NCBI RefSeq assembly: GCF_052857255.1
Contig: NC_135498.1
Location: forward strand, 165,164,124 to 165,228,123
DNA: 64,000 nt
Reading direction: 5' to 3'
Source: Amblyomma americanum
Taxonomy: Eukaryota; Arthropoda; Arachnida; Ixodida; Ixodidae
Of this stretch, positions 9,924 through 20,342 are shown one piece after another; position 1 is the stretch's first letter, and every line of letters starts with the position of its first letter. Under the pieces are notes generated by a model. The model was not told the DNA's origin, did no database searches, and saw nothing but the letters and a program-made list of their open reading frames with translations. The translations under genes and the position numbers were made by a program.

Positions 9924-10756
9924 TGTTGGGATTCATGGTAGCGTGACTGGGCCGGAGAAGAGACGAGGTCGATCGGAGGAAGAAAACTTTGAAAACTTTA
10001 TACAAGGACTATTTACATTATGTACAAGTACGGGCAACTGAGAGTGCTTTTTAGGAGTCGGGAGTCTCTGGTACCTCTAAAGAAGGGGGCTCTCCTCTGG
10101 TATCAAACCAGCAGCTCCTTAAATACTCTTCGTATTCCCCAGATCCCTAGCTGGGGAATACAGTTCGAAGAATGATGTCCAATCACACGATGGCACTCAT
10201 GGTACTACCCACGGCAGGGCGGTCCTGATGCTTCTTCGTAGCTCGGTCGAGGAAAAGGAAACAGGACCCGGTCACGTTGTCGTCCCCGGACTCCAGGCGC
10301 CCGCGCACGTGCGTCCGGACCGCTCCCATGTTGACCCGGAGGGCACCTGCATGACACAGGAATGCAGGCTGTCTCCCAGCAGCTGTCGAAAGATCTTGTA
10401 CTGGTGACCGTAACGCGGAACCTCTGTCGAAGGTGCGGCACTCGGGCAATTGTTCAAATCCAGCGTGACTGAAGGGGACCACACTGATACCGCACTTCGT
10501 CGTGGCGAGGACCGGAACGAATACGCTTATGGTCGTCGCTGGCATTCCTGTTGAACACGGGGGGACGCTATTGTCGAAGCTGCTTCCGGCATTCCTGTTT
10601 GAACACGTGGGGACGCTATTGTCGTCATTGCCTCCGGCAGTCCTGCAGTCACGTCTCCCCCAGAGGGCTCAACCACACTCGCGGTGGTCTTCAGGGAATC
10701 CTCCCCAGGCCCAGCTTCGCCGAATTCCACAGCAGGAAGGAAGCGCGAGCACAACA
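9924..10756 (-). repeat. 3' LTR of the gypsy element
   Basis: 833-bp copy of the terminal repeat, starting TGTTGG and ending CAACA. On the minus strand the purine-rich GGCGGTGGGGGTGC lies just upstream of it (10757-10772 region), a plausible polypurine tract. Confidence 0.88.
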
Positions 10757-11458
10757 GCACCCCCACCGCCAGATATTGCGCCCGGAAGATGAACTGCTCG
10801 CACGTAGCTCGGCTGACTAGGCGTGCCAAGAACCAGATGCTCTTTGGGAGTCTTCTGATGACCTTCAGTGTCGAAGCTCGGCATCGCTTCCCCTCGTCAG
10901 ATGGCCGTTTTGGGAAATTCTCTGCAATGCTAGCCAAAAGGGATCACAGACGCCAAACCACACCTGACAAAAGCACGTGCCCTCAGAACCCACTCATCCC
11001 GCCAGACCAAAACTCAGGGCCAAAACTGCACTTAGCAAAAAACTTCAACTAAAACTTGAAGAGATCAAATGTTTTGCCTCCCGACGAGTAGTATTTACAG
11101 GGCACCTGTCCAAGGCGTGTGCTCCCGCTCGAGACGCACTTGGATAGGAAAAAAAAATTCGCTAAATTAAATCAAGTTGGTGCTTAGAGGGCTCGCGGTA
11201 CGGGAATAGTTGACTTGATTTGGCCGACGTGGCGTTCAATTTTGCCCGCCCCAATACCTAGTGTCACGGTGCGTTACACCACTCGCTCTTATCATTGGCC
11301 GAAGTATGGAAACGTACTCCTAGGTATGGTACCTGATTATGAACAACATTACTGCGAAGAAAGTTGGAGGTATGCGCTCTCCATTAGGAAGACAATATAA
11401 AATAAACCTCCAAAACTACAAATTTTGGGGACATCCCCTTTTGTAAAATCTTTACTAG

Positions 11459-11770
11459 CTAAAATGCTCGGCTTAGCCCGTCGGCATTTGCGTGGAGCTT
11501 GCCTTTCTTGTAGCGAACCTCGAAGCTGTGGTGCTGGAGGGCCGGGCTCCACCTCAGTAGACGACCATTTTTGGGCGACATATTGTGCAACCAAGTCAAA
11601 GGGCAATGGTCCGTTTCTACAGTGAAAAGGGACCCGGAGACGTAGCATGCCAGTTTGTCTTGCGCCCAAACGAGGCATGCGCATTCTTTTTCAGACGTGC
11701 TATACGCCTCTTCCCGCGTGCTGAGCTTGCGGCTCAAGTAAAGGACAGGCCGTGTGTGCTTTCCTGGCAA
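11459..11770 (-). pseudogene. RNase H domain of the gypsy element
   Basis: About 100 residues of gypsy RNase H: RPVLYLSRKLSTREEAYSTSEKE (with the catalytic Glu region), FTVETDHCPLTWL (catalytic Asp) and KGKLHANADGLSR at the end. It is the last domain. The 700 bp between it and the 3' LTR (10757-11458) show no further coding homology that I can recognise. Confidence 0.85.
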
Positions 11771-11870
11771 AGAATAGCGCCTAACCCGCGGTCGCTGGCA
11801 TCACATTGTATGAGAAAGGGTTTCGAGAAATCTGGCGCAGCAAGTATTGGGCGCTCGCTTAGGGCCGTCT

Positions 11871-12460
11871 TCAGACTCTTAAATGCCTTCTCTTTCTTTT
11901 TGCCCAAGAAAGATTGGCAGGCTCACTTTTTCTCAGCGCGTCGGTCAGGGGGCTGGCTAAATCAGAGTAGCCCTTTACGTAATGCTGATAATAGCCTGCT
12001 AGGCCAAGAAAAGCCCTGAGTTCCGATTTTGTGGTTGGGTGACGGTACTCCACCACGGCAGCCACTTTAAGTTCTGCAGGTCTGCGTTCGCCTCGTCTAA
12101 CCACGTGCTCAAGATAGTTAACTTCAGCGCACCCCAGGTGGCATTTTCCCGCCCTTACCGTTAAACCAGCCTCAAACAGTCGGCTCAACACAATACGCAG
12201 TTGTTCAATGTGCTCCTCCCAGTTTTGTGAGAAAACGGCCACGTCGTCAAGGTAGGGGAGAGCGAAATCTGCAAGTACCCGCAGCACCTGGTCTATTAAC
12301 TTTGAAAAATAGTAGGGAGCATCTTTCAAGCCGAAGCTCAACATTACAGGGCGAAACGTGCCCGCGGGGGACACGACTGCTGCGTACCCGCTGGCGGGCT
12401 CAGTGAGTGGTGCCTGCAATTACCCACGAACTAAATCCAGTGTGGATATATATTCTGATT
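11871..12460 (-). pseudogene. RT palm and connection domain of the gypsy element
   Basis: Continues RT after a damaged DLVRG segment (a stop replaces Tyr-Trp before LQAPLTEPASG). It has FRPVMLSFGLKDAPYYFSKLID, the catalytic YLDD box (residues 56-59 of the 11871-12419 frame) and the gypsy-type connection RPAELKVAAVVEYRHPTTKSE, then FLGLAGYYQHYVKGYS. It ends in a stop or frameshift just before RNase H. Confidence 0.85.
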
Positions 12461-13551
12461 TAGGGACTTTCAACCCTCTCCTCGATGTTCGGAATGGGGT
12501 AGGTCTGGTCTACTGTGATTGAATTCAGTCTCCGGTAGTCCACGCAAGGGCTCGGATCCTTGCCTGGAACCTCTACAATAATGATTGGTGACGTATAGTC
12601 ACTTTCACAGGGCACTATGACGCCAAGTTCACACATACGGCGGATCTCCGTCTCAATGATTTCTTTTTGTCTTGGAGAGACACGGTACGGTTTGCTCCTG
12701 ATTGGCTGTTCGCTGGACAGCTGAATGTCGTGTTCGACGAGGGTTGTTTTTCCTGGCTTGTTTGAAAACACCGCCTCAAAGTCGCGGACGACATTTTTCA
12801 TGTCTCTTCGTTGATTTTCCGACCAACGTGGCTCTCTGTCGATTGAATTTAGCAGCTCATTCGCTGCCTGCTCGTCCTCATGTATGACATAAGGTACGTC
12901 TGAGATCTCTTCCTCTGGCATGTTCAGCGCCATAATAACCATGGCCTGACGCTGCACATAAGGCTTCATCAAATTACTGTGGATTATTCGATTGTGTTTG
13001 TTCTTAAATTTGACCTCATAGTAGGTGTCCGAAAGCTTGGACACCACCTTAGCTGGCCCCTCCCATTGCACCTCAAGCTTGTTCCTTTTTGACGGACGCA
13101 GCAAAATCACCTGATCACCAGGTTGAAAGGTGCGCTTGCGTGCCGATTTGTCGTAGTACACTTTAGACACTGACAGCGCTGCTCTGACACTTGCTTCCAC
13201 GAGGCATCTGGTTTTCGCAAGTCTTTCCAGTAGTTTCAGGACGTATTTCACTACACAGGGATGCTCTCCGTAGCCCTCCCATGACTCTCTTAGCATGCAC
13301 AATGGGGTCCTCAAGTCACGCCCGTAGACTAGTTCAGCGGGGCTAAATCCTGTGCTTTCGTGGGGGACGGACCTCATTGCAAAGAGTGCTGCTTGAATGC
13401 AGCCTTCCCAATCTCCCTTATGCTCAAAACAAAGAGACCTAAGTATCCGCTTTAGCACTGAGTGCATACGCTCGACTGGATTTGACTGAGGGTGGTGAAT
13501 GGAACTGCGGATTATTTGAATCCCACACCGTTCAAAGAACGTTGTTGTCAA
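12460..13551 (-). pseudogene. Integrase C-terminus fused to the start of RT
   Basis: Key evidence for the unusual domain order. Residues 1-30 finish the integrase core (catalytic Glu28 in NPVERMH), followed by FSPAELVYGR and a GPY/F-type module (QWEGPAKVV) to about residue 200. Without a break the same frame continues into a classic gypsy RT N-terminus: FEAVFSNKPGKT, IRSKPYRVSPRQ, GVIVPCESDYTSPIIIV, CVDYRRLNSITV. It ends at NIEERVESP, where a frameshift leads to the next RT segment. Integrase and RT are contiguous in one polypeptide with integrase first. Confidence 0.9.
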
Positions 13552-14770
13552 GCAGCTTGTACACGCTCCCGTTATCGCTTTGTATCTCTGCAGGGATCCC
13601 CACTCGAGAGAAAATTGACAAAAGGGCGTCTACAACACATGCGGAACTTAGCTCCTTCAAGGGAATGGCCTCGAGAAATTTGGTTGCCCCGCACAGTGAG
13701 GTCAGAATGTAGCGACAGCCAGAGTTGGACGCTGGCAGTGGGCGGACAGTATCTATTACAAGACGCCGAAAGGGCTCTGTAATTATGAGAACTAGTGTCA
13801 TGGGTGCTTTCCATTTATCCGTCGACTTGCCGACCCGCTGGCAGGTATCGCAAGATCTAACAAGCTCTTCCACATCTTTCCAGCAGCGAGGCCAGTAATA
13901 TTCGAGGGCTAATCTAGCTTTTGTTTTCTTTATGCCCAGTTGGCTCGCCCATGCATTTCCGTGTGCGAGCTCTAGAAGCTGCCGCCGGTACTTCTCAGGC
14001 ACTAGGAATTGCTCATATGCGCGTCCCTTTGAGTCGCAGTATTTCCGGTACTGAAGGCCTGATTGCTCATGAAAGTTGATTTTCCTTCTGGCGACTCCCT
14101 CGCTCACCTTATTGCTTAGAGCTCTTAACGATGGGTCGCTTTTCTGCTCTGCAATGAGTGCTTTCCTGTCAACCTTAGTCAACTCCTCCCAACAAGTCGA
14201 AGCAGGTGTTAATGTCGAATCCTTCGCGTTGGATCCTGTTGTCCCATTCTCTACGGAATCGGCAGTTCCTTGGATTTCATGAGCTGTCGCTGGTTCGGGA
14301 ACACCTTCATGGTCATGCTCATGCGGTTTATACGGATCAGTTTTCCTGCAAGAATTCCCCGGCTGGTCGGGAGAATGGTTCGGTGCCTGCTCATTTATCG
14401 GAGCGCAGTCGAGTTTCTTTGCGAGCTTTCGCGCTCGAGAACGTGTTAGCGCCATGCAAGCCAAGCCCGAGGTGAAAGAGAGACGTTTCTCTTGCAGCAG
14501 CTGCTCGGATTTGTTCGAAAACAGGTAGGGCAAGTGTGTCGGCAAGTTTGCGCTAACTGCCGTTTTTGTGTCTGGCCTGCCAAAAGTCTCCTCTAGGGTC
14601 ACCTTCGCTATAGGCAAGCATGCACTCTGTTCTTCGGCGACCTGCTTAATCCAGGCGCATTCGCCGGTGTAGTCCGTGGAGGAAACACAGGACAGGTGAG
14701 CAACATCCGTGGTAGCCGCTGAATCCCGCAGTGCCCTGAATTTCTTGCCATTTATCACCACGTCCCGCAT
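13532..14770 (-). pseudogene. Protease remnant plus integrase N-terminal and core domains
   Basis: 412 residues. The N-terminus resembles a retropepsin, but its active site reads LRDSAAT instead of D-S/T-G-A. A linker of about 180 residues precedes the integrase zinc module: H270, Q277 where His is expected, C307, C310. The DDE core has D340 (RRLVIDTV) and D399 (IQSDNGS). A frameshift just after D399 moves the remaining integrase into the 12460-13551 frame. The zinc-ligand change and frameshift predict inactivity. Confidence 0.87.
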
Positions 14771-14806
14771 GTATGGCTACAGATATTTAAGGTTTTCCTC
14801 CGACTC

Positions 14807-16068
14807 TCACATGCACGCGAACGCCATCTTTTGCTGTTTGCAGTTCACTGAGATGTGACCCTCCTTGTTGCAATTATAGCAGACAATGGGCTTTCGCGCT
14901 TCAAACGCGCGAGCTCCAGGTGCCTGCTGTTTCGGCGAATCGGCAGATTTGGGTGATTCCATCTTGTTTTCGCTACCTCCTCCTTTTGATCCCACTTCCT
15001 CTCTCCGGCGATCTCGGCGTGCTGGTGGCACCCTTCGGTCGGGGATTCTCTTTAAATAGGTTTCTCTCTTTCCTAACCTTTTATCGTACCCTGCCTTGCT
15101 TTGGAGGTTTCGGCGAACGTAATACTCGTCTGCGAGCTGTGCTGCTTTGTCTAGGTTTATATCTGTTAGCCTATCTTGCAGCCATATCCTCAGATCTCTT
15201 GGAATCGCGCTATAGTACTGCTCTAGTGCGATGCACTCCAGTACCTTGTCATTACTACCGTGCACCTCAGCAGTCTTAAGGCACTCGTTTAAGTTGACTT
15301 TAAGCCGGTACGCGAAGTCAGTATGCGACTCTCCGCCTTTCTTTGCCTGCCTGAATCGCTGCCTAATGGCTTCAGCAGAAAGGCGGTACTTTCTAAGCAG
15401 TGCGCTCTTTACCTTCTCGTAGTCATCACACTCTTCCCGTGAGAGGCGAGCCACCACTTCGGCCGCCTCGCACGGAAGGAGAGGAAGTACTTCTCACACC
15501 AAGCGCTCTTGTCGATGTGCACCTTCCCGCATGCGCGTTAGAAATTTACCAAAAATTGTGCAATATCGCCTGCCACGTAGTATGGCGAGACGAGATCCTG
15601 CAATCTCTGCCTCCCTTGCTCCTCTACCGAAGCTACAGGGCTAAGACGCGCCATATTCCCTCCGTTCGACACGATTTCGAGCTCCTTCATTTTTCGAGCA
15701 TATTCTCTCGCCTTTTCCTTTGCCTCACGGACCTTCCGTTTCTCTTGAGCCAACCGAACCTCTTCTTTTTCTTTCTTGCATCCAACAATCGCTTCCAAAG
15801 CCTCGTCGACCTCCTCAGTAGTCACCCTAGCAGCACAAGTAATTGGCCCAACTTTGGAGCTGTATTGGCAAACCTGACCCTACAAAGGACCAGGATGGGA
15901 CCATCCGGTGGCAATATTGGGCCGATGACCTGTGCTGTTTGGGCACCTCCTCCTACCGCATAACCTCGAGAATTTTTTTCTTTTCGCAGAACGTAGCGAA
16001 ATCCCCAGCTCCTGGAAAATTTTGAGCAGGTCCTGCACTTTTAATTTTTCCATCGTGAGTTCCACCAT
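14807..16068 (-). pseudogene. Gag of the gypsy element
   Basis: The minus-strand start at 16068 (MVELTMEKLKVQDLLKIFQELGI) sits about 250 bp inside the 5' LTR. A highly charged coiled-coil-like stretch follows (EEVRLAQEKRKVREAKEKAR) at 15825-15538. The capsid-like part at 15457-14807 contains RLSREECDDYEKVKSALLRKY and ends in a CCHC knuckle CYNCNKEGHISVNC. The pieces lie in different frames, so at least two frameshifts are present. Gag forms the particle and the knuckle binds element RNA. Confidence 0.82.
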
Positions 16069-16315
16069 GCAATAGCAAGCCCACTAAAACATTAGCCCTA
16101 GCTTGAAGTGGACAAAGCAGTTTCAATAAATCAGTTTCCCAGACAACAGGAATCCGCACCTTGCATCTGCCTGTGCTAGTACGATCTGGCGAAATGAACG
16201 GAAAACATTAGGCACTCACCCTGCCAAGGTATAGCTGACGCCTGTCAGTCCCGCAGCTGCCGAGGTCCGTTGGAGCCGGTAACTTCACGTGGACGTCCCA
16301 CAGCTGCCATCCAGT

Positions 16316-17163
16316 TGTTGGGATTCATGGTAGCGTGACTGGGCCGGAGAAGAGACGAGGACGATCGGAAGAAGAAAACTTGGAAAACTTTATACAAGAA
16401 CTATTTACTTTATGTACAAGTACGGGACTCTGAGAGTGCTTCTCAGTAAAGAGAGCTTCTTAGGAGTTGGGATTCTCTGATACCTCTCAAGAAAGGGGCT
16501 CCCTCCTGGTATCAAACAAGCAGTTCCTTAAATACTCTTAGTATTCCCCAGATCCCTAGCTGGGGAAAACAGTTCGAAGAATGATGTCCAATCACAGGAT
16601 GGCACTGATGATACCAACCACGGAAGGCCGTCCTGTTGTTTCTTCGCAGCTAGGTTGAGGGAAAGGGAACAGGACCCGGTCACGTTGTCGTCCCTGCGGC
16701 CTCCCGGTGGCCGCGCACGTGCGTCCGGACCGCGCCCATGTTGACCCGGAGGGAACCTGCATGACATAAGAATGCAGGCTGTCTCCCAGCAGGTGTCGAA
16801 AGATCTTGTACTGGTGACCGGAACGCGGAAGCTCTGTCGAAGGTGCGGCACTCGGGCAATTGTTCAAATCCAGCGTGACTGAAGGGGACCACACTGATAT
16901 CGCACTTCGCCGTGGCGAAGACCGGAACGAATACGCTTATGGTCGTCGCTGGCATTCGTGTTGAACACGTGGGGACGCTATTGTCGTCGCTGCTTCCGGC
17001 ATTTTTGGTCGAACACGTGGGGACGATATTGTCGTTGCATCCGGCAGTCCTGCAGTCACGTTTCCCCCAGAGGGCTCAACCATCCTCGCGGTGGTCTTCA
17101 CAGAATCCTCCCCATGCCCAACTTCGCCAAATTCCACAGCAGGAAGGAAGCGCGAGCACAACA
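16316..17163 (-). repeat. 5' LTR of the gypsy element
   Basis: 848-bp copy alignable end to end with 9924-10756. An extra GTAAAGAGAGC-like stretch near 16446 and small deletions distinguish them. On the minus strand the leader begins ACTGGATGGCAGCTG, so a TGG-starting primer-binding site lies within 3-8 nt. I do not assign its tRNA. Confidence 0.88.
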
Positions 17164-18383
17164 AGGGGAACTGGTAGCGCAGTAAGTTGGACAAAATGCT
17201 TAAGATTCTGGCATGGAGACTGGGAACACACTCCAGAATTTTTCTGCCAAATGCAATGGACGATAACCCCTGGAAAGTACCTTGGAATCCCTCTCAAGCA
17301 TTACCGGAAAAGTAAAGAATATTGGGACGAGGAAACACAACGAGTTAAATCTAAGACAGCGAAATGGGGAGGGCACAATTTTTCCATGTTTTCGAGAACC
17401 ACTGTGTGTAATGTATTTCTGGTTTCTAAAATATTTTGTTTTGCAAGCGTTGTGCATGGCTAGAACGGCGGTGCAGAAGCTGCACCGAGTATTTGCGATG
17501 TTTGTGTGGGCCTCCTCATGGGAACGTACAGGCCGGTGCAACCAATTCCATGCCGTACGGAACGGGGGTCTCGGGCTATCGCATTTATTTCTCAAACAAG
17601 TAGTTACTCGGTTTTTTTCGTGCGCGACCGAAGGGATCATTTTCTAAGAAAAATAATACAAGTGCGATTATGCCATTCACTGCCTGAGTATATAGTGTCC
17701 ACTGTATCAAGCACAACGGCGTTAAGTCCATTTTTGCACGAAGTTGTCGCATCCTTTCGTATTCTCAAGGCGAGGTTTTCGGAAGAAAATTTGGCCAAAG
17801 TCTCGCGGAAGATGCTATATAAGGATCTACTTGATGTGTTCTTGCCAGTACCGGTGTATCGTGCTGTGTATAAATTGGCTTCTGAGTGTGATGTCCTTAA
17901 AAGGGTTAAAAAATGCCAATCAGAGCTTCGGCCAAGTCTTCTTTCAGTTGCATACTGGCACTCTGATAGTGAAGCCATGGCTGCAAAGCAAAGATCTCTT
18001 TGTGCCTTGGAGCGTTAACTGTATTATTTGTAAAAAAGCCAGAAGCTATTGAACCTATCTTTCTCGACTGCCACGACGCAGTTTTCCTGTGGGATATTCT
18101 TCAGCGAGCATTAAAAAAAGATTTGCCGATAACGCCTTTTGAGATGCGTTTTCTGCCATGTGCTTCACCAGATAGAGTGCCGTGTGACATGTTGATGCTG
18201 CTGTGTATGCACAGCGTGTGGAAAACAAGAATGGATGTAAGACATGAACTTGTTGTTATACGTCCCGCTCGGCAGTATTTCGCTGAGAGTGTGATGTACA
18301 TAAGTGATGTTTTCAGTGCACAGAATGAACCTCCCGATTGGTTACCGGTCTTGGACGAGCTGTCCTCTATGAGGCATTTTTAA
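17164..18383 (+). pseudogene. ORF2 3' part of LINE B, resuming after the gypsy insertion
   Basis: The frame continues the interrupted ...EFCRL with TGSAVSWTKCLRFWHG, and conserved blocks match A and D: PGKYLGIPLKHYR, NFSMFSRTTVCNVFLVSK, FVWASSWERTGRCNQF, GLGLSHLFLKQ. Frameshifts near 17460, 17640-17700, 17980 and 18050 split it. The C-terminal zinc motif region reads CIICKK with EPIFLDC. The stop at 18383 is followed by a 3' UTR of about 110 bp. Confidence 0.82.
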
Positions 18384-18494
18384 CTGCAATACACTAGATA
18401 GAATTAAAGTAGTGCTTTTATCTCTTTGTATATAGCAGTGCTGTCTTTTTGTGTGATTGTGTGTATTTGCCAAGTCGGTAATAAAGAAAAAAAA

Positions 18495-18565
18495 GCCCGG
18501 CTATATCAGCCGGTAGAGCATGACTCTTAATCTCAGGTTCGTGGGTTCGAGCACCACGTTGGGCG
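18495..18565 (+). pseudogene. tRNA-Lys(CTT) pseudogene between LINE B and LINE C
   Basis: Starts GCCCGGCTATATCAGCCGG directly after the LINE B A-run. Two nucleotides are missing from the anticodon stem, the A-box region is altered, and the T-stem has a mismatch (GAGCACCAC). T-run downstream. It preserves the unit structure but cannot fold normally. Confidence 0.8.
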
Positions 18566-18637
18566 CGCTCATTTTTTTTTTCTGCCGTGCAAGCAAGTGC
18601 ACGTATAAATGGGACTCTTCTTGCGGCACTCATCGTC

Positions 18638-18652
18638 GCCCGGCTAGCTCAG
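18638..18652 (+). other. tRNA-Lys 5' stub: target-site duplication left of LINE C
   Basis: GCCCGGCTAGCTCAG, the first 15 nt of tRNA-Lys, followed immediately by the LINE 5' end (GGATTCACTTCCGG). The same 15 nt begin the tRNA-Lys at 28883 after the LINE 3' end, giving the target-site duplication. Confidence 0.88.
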
Positions 18653-18850
18653 GGATTCACTTCCGGACGCCGAAGCGTACGGACGTGTGATGGGAAGCTC
18701 TGAGCCCGCTTCGTTATCGGTCATGCCTGGCCGAGGTTTCAGTGAGCGACGCCCACCAATGGGCTATAGCTTAGTTTTACCTACGCTGCCTACGGGAGAC
18801 GCAATGAAGACTATGGTTTTCCTTCACTGCGATATTGCCGGGCGGCCTTA

Positions 18851-19771
18851 TTTTTTTTTTTATTCGAGAAGTGTGCCATGAGGCATAGGTAAGTTGAAAA
18901 AGGAAGAGGGGGGGGGAGAATGCACGGGATTGAAAGTTAAAAGGAGTGAAGAACCGTTGCGCTAAGGTAGTCGCACTGTTTGCTAATGAAACGGTTGTCC
19001 ATAGTCCAATTCACGTAGTCACTTTCGCGGTTCCACCGCAGGCCCACCTCCCTGAGGAGCCGTTTTCCGATAGCAGCCGTCACTGGGCACGACCACAACA
19101 AGTGCCGCACATCGCAAATGTCCGGTGCAGCGCTACAGGGGGGGCACCTGTCAGGTGCTGGCAGATCTTTGGCACGCCACCGATGACGGCCAGATGGTGT
19201 CAGAGCCGCCCCTGCCCGAATCCGACGCATGGATACCTCCTCCTGCCGAGTAAGACTACGGGGGAGAGGGTGCGAACACGGAGGAATTAGAGCGCGTGTT
19301 CGCTGGCGCAGAACTTCGGAATCGGAAACATGGGACAGGAACGGATCTGGGGGAAGAGGGGAAGGTGGCGGATCGTCTGATGTATGAAGATGAGTCATAG
19401 CATCCGCTTGAATGTTATGTGGATCCTGGGCATGGCCGCGAATCCAGTGTATGCGCACAGGACATCGATACTTTGCGCAGAGCACATGAATTGACTGTGA
19501 AATCTGGAACGTTCGTCGAACAGCCTTAAGCTGTTTAAGTACGGTGCGGGAGTCGGTGTAAATATGAACTGTATTGAATCTTGGAACGAGCGGAAGGGAA
19601 GCAATGGCATTATAAATGGCTTGAAGTGCCAATGCCAGGGGAGTGCACGTATCCGCAGTATACGTCGCGCGAGAGTTGAGATGCGGATGAGATGGACTAT
19701 ACACAGCAGTTAACTCCCCTCTCTACAGAATGTGATGCATCCGTGTATTATCCGTGTATGGCATTATTAAT
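18851..19771 (-). mobile_element. 5'-truncated LINE fragment with RNase H, nested in LINE C
   Basis: On the plus strand the insert begins with a T-run (18851-18863, its minus-strand poly(A)) and is bounded by identical GGGCGGCCTTA at 18840-18850 and 19772-19782, a clear target-site duplication. The minus-strand frame 18937-19704 encodes the C-terminal half of an RNase H-bearing LINE polyprotein (I/R1/LOA-type groups). Confidence 0.9.
18937..19704 (-). pseudogene. RNase H and zinc-motif C-terminus of an I-group-like LINE
   Basis: 255 residues. RNase H motifs are YTADTCTPLALALQAIYNA (Glu position not clear), VHIYTDSRTVLKQLK (catalytic Asp), and IHWIRGH followed by NIQADAMT (His and final Asp). 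A C-terminal CPPCSAAPDICDVRHLLWSC zinc motif follows. RT and endonuclease are absent because of 5' truncation. The frame is open but cannot encode a complete element protein. Confidence 0.85.
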
Positions 19772-20342
19772 GGGCGGCCTTATCGCATACGGGATTTTCG
19801 CGAGCCGTTGGAAACTGTCGGTGTTCTACCCTTCGTGGCTGGCATTGGGCTCTTTCAAATGTCGCATGTGTGGATTTTGAAGCTGAAAATTGCGGAAGCG
19901 AAGGAAAGAGTGCTGACAGAAGGAGCACTGGAAGTGAAAAAACTCTATTGTGCAGTCATTGATCCCTACAAACGTGAGTTGGCCGTCAGGGTGCACTGGG
20001 TGCCCTTTTACGTGTCGAATGAGTCTGTGCAGAAGGCTTTTGAAGAGTTCGGAGTAGTGACAGATGTCACTCGAGAGCAGTGGAACAGCCCGGGTTTCGA
20101 AGAGGCCGAGTCGACAACACGGCTGGTGCGTATGGTTCTGAAGGAGGGGCTGTCTATCGATGATTTACCCCACATGTTCAAGTTTTACGGAGGGCAAGTG
20201 TTAGTGGTGGTGCCTGGACGTCCACCAATATGCCTAAGGTGCAAGAGGACGGGACATATTCGACGCGACTACCGCACGCCGAGGTGAAGCTTGTGTCGGT
20301 CCTTCGGACACAAACGGGAAGGATGCGTCCGCACGTACGCGC

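Larger units (their letters stand above)
9924..17163 (-). mobile_element. Complete Ty3/gypsy element with integrase upstream of RT (Gmr1-like order)
   Basis: Flanked by direct repeats of 833 bp (9924-10756) and 848 bp (16316-17163). Both start TGTTGGGATTC and end GCACAACA, giving TG...CA ends with a short terminal inverted repeat. The host LINE frame resumes directly after 17163. Flanking AGGC/AGGG may be a mutated 4-bp target duplication. Internal minus-strand order is gag (from 16068), protease, integrase, RT and RNase H (to 11459). Integrase before RT is the reverse of ordinary Ty3/gypsy elements. Multiple stops and frameshifts and LTR divergence of several percent show it is not recent. 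Confidence 0.92.
6349..18494 (+). mobile_element. LINE copy B (Tx1/L1-like), full length, split by a gypsy element
   Basis: The 5' end follows the first 18-19 nt of a tRNA-Lys (6330-6348). The 3' end is AATAAAG plus A-run (18480-18494) joined to GCCCGGC of the next tRNA-Lys. Removing the 7240-bp LTR element (9924-17163) leaves about 4.9 kb, the same length as copy D (4895 bp), so this is a complete LINE. It has ORF1 with zinc knuckles, ORF2 with endonuclease, RT and CCHC, and a 5' UTR of only about 40 bp. Frameshifts break both ORFs. Confidence 0.9.
18690..20287 (+). pseudogene. ORF1 of LINE C, split by a nested LINE
   Basis: The ATG lies about 37 bp from the element 5' end. The opening block (YSLVLPTLPTGDAMKTMVFLH) runs to 18850, where the RNase H LINE is inserted, and resumes at 19783 (RIRDFREPLE). 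The middle domain (YCAVIDPYKRELAVRVHWV) and first knuckle (CLRCKRTGHIRRD, last Cys replaced by Tyr) follow. A TGA at 20285-20287 interrupts just before the second knuckle (CRSFGHKREGC, at about 20291). Confidence 0.8.

Noticed and set aside
10183..11052. Several frames of 60-140 codons inside the left LTR, with near copies at 16528-17194
   Set aside because: They fall in the LTRs of the gypsy element, and the same frames recur in both LTRs; not genes.
9918..17170. Exact 5-bp target duplication around the gypsy element
   Set aside because: Flanks read AGGC and AGGG; one base differs, so the duplication is only plausible. The LINE frame joining across the element is the stronger evidence.
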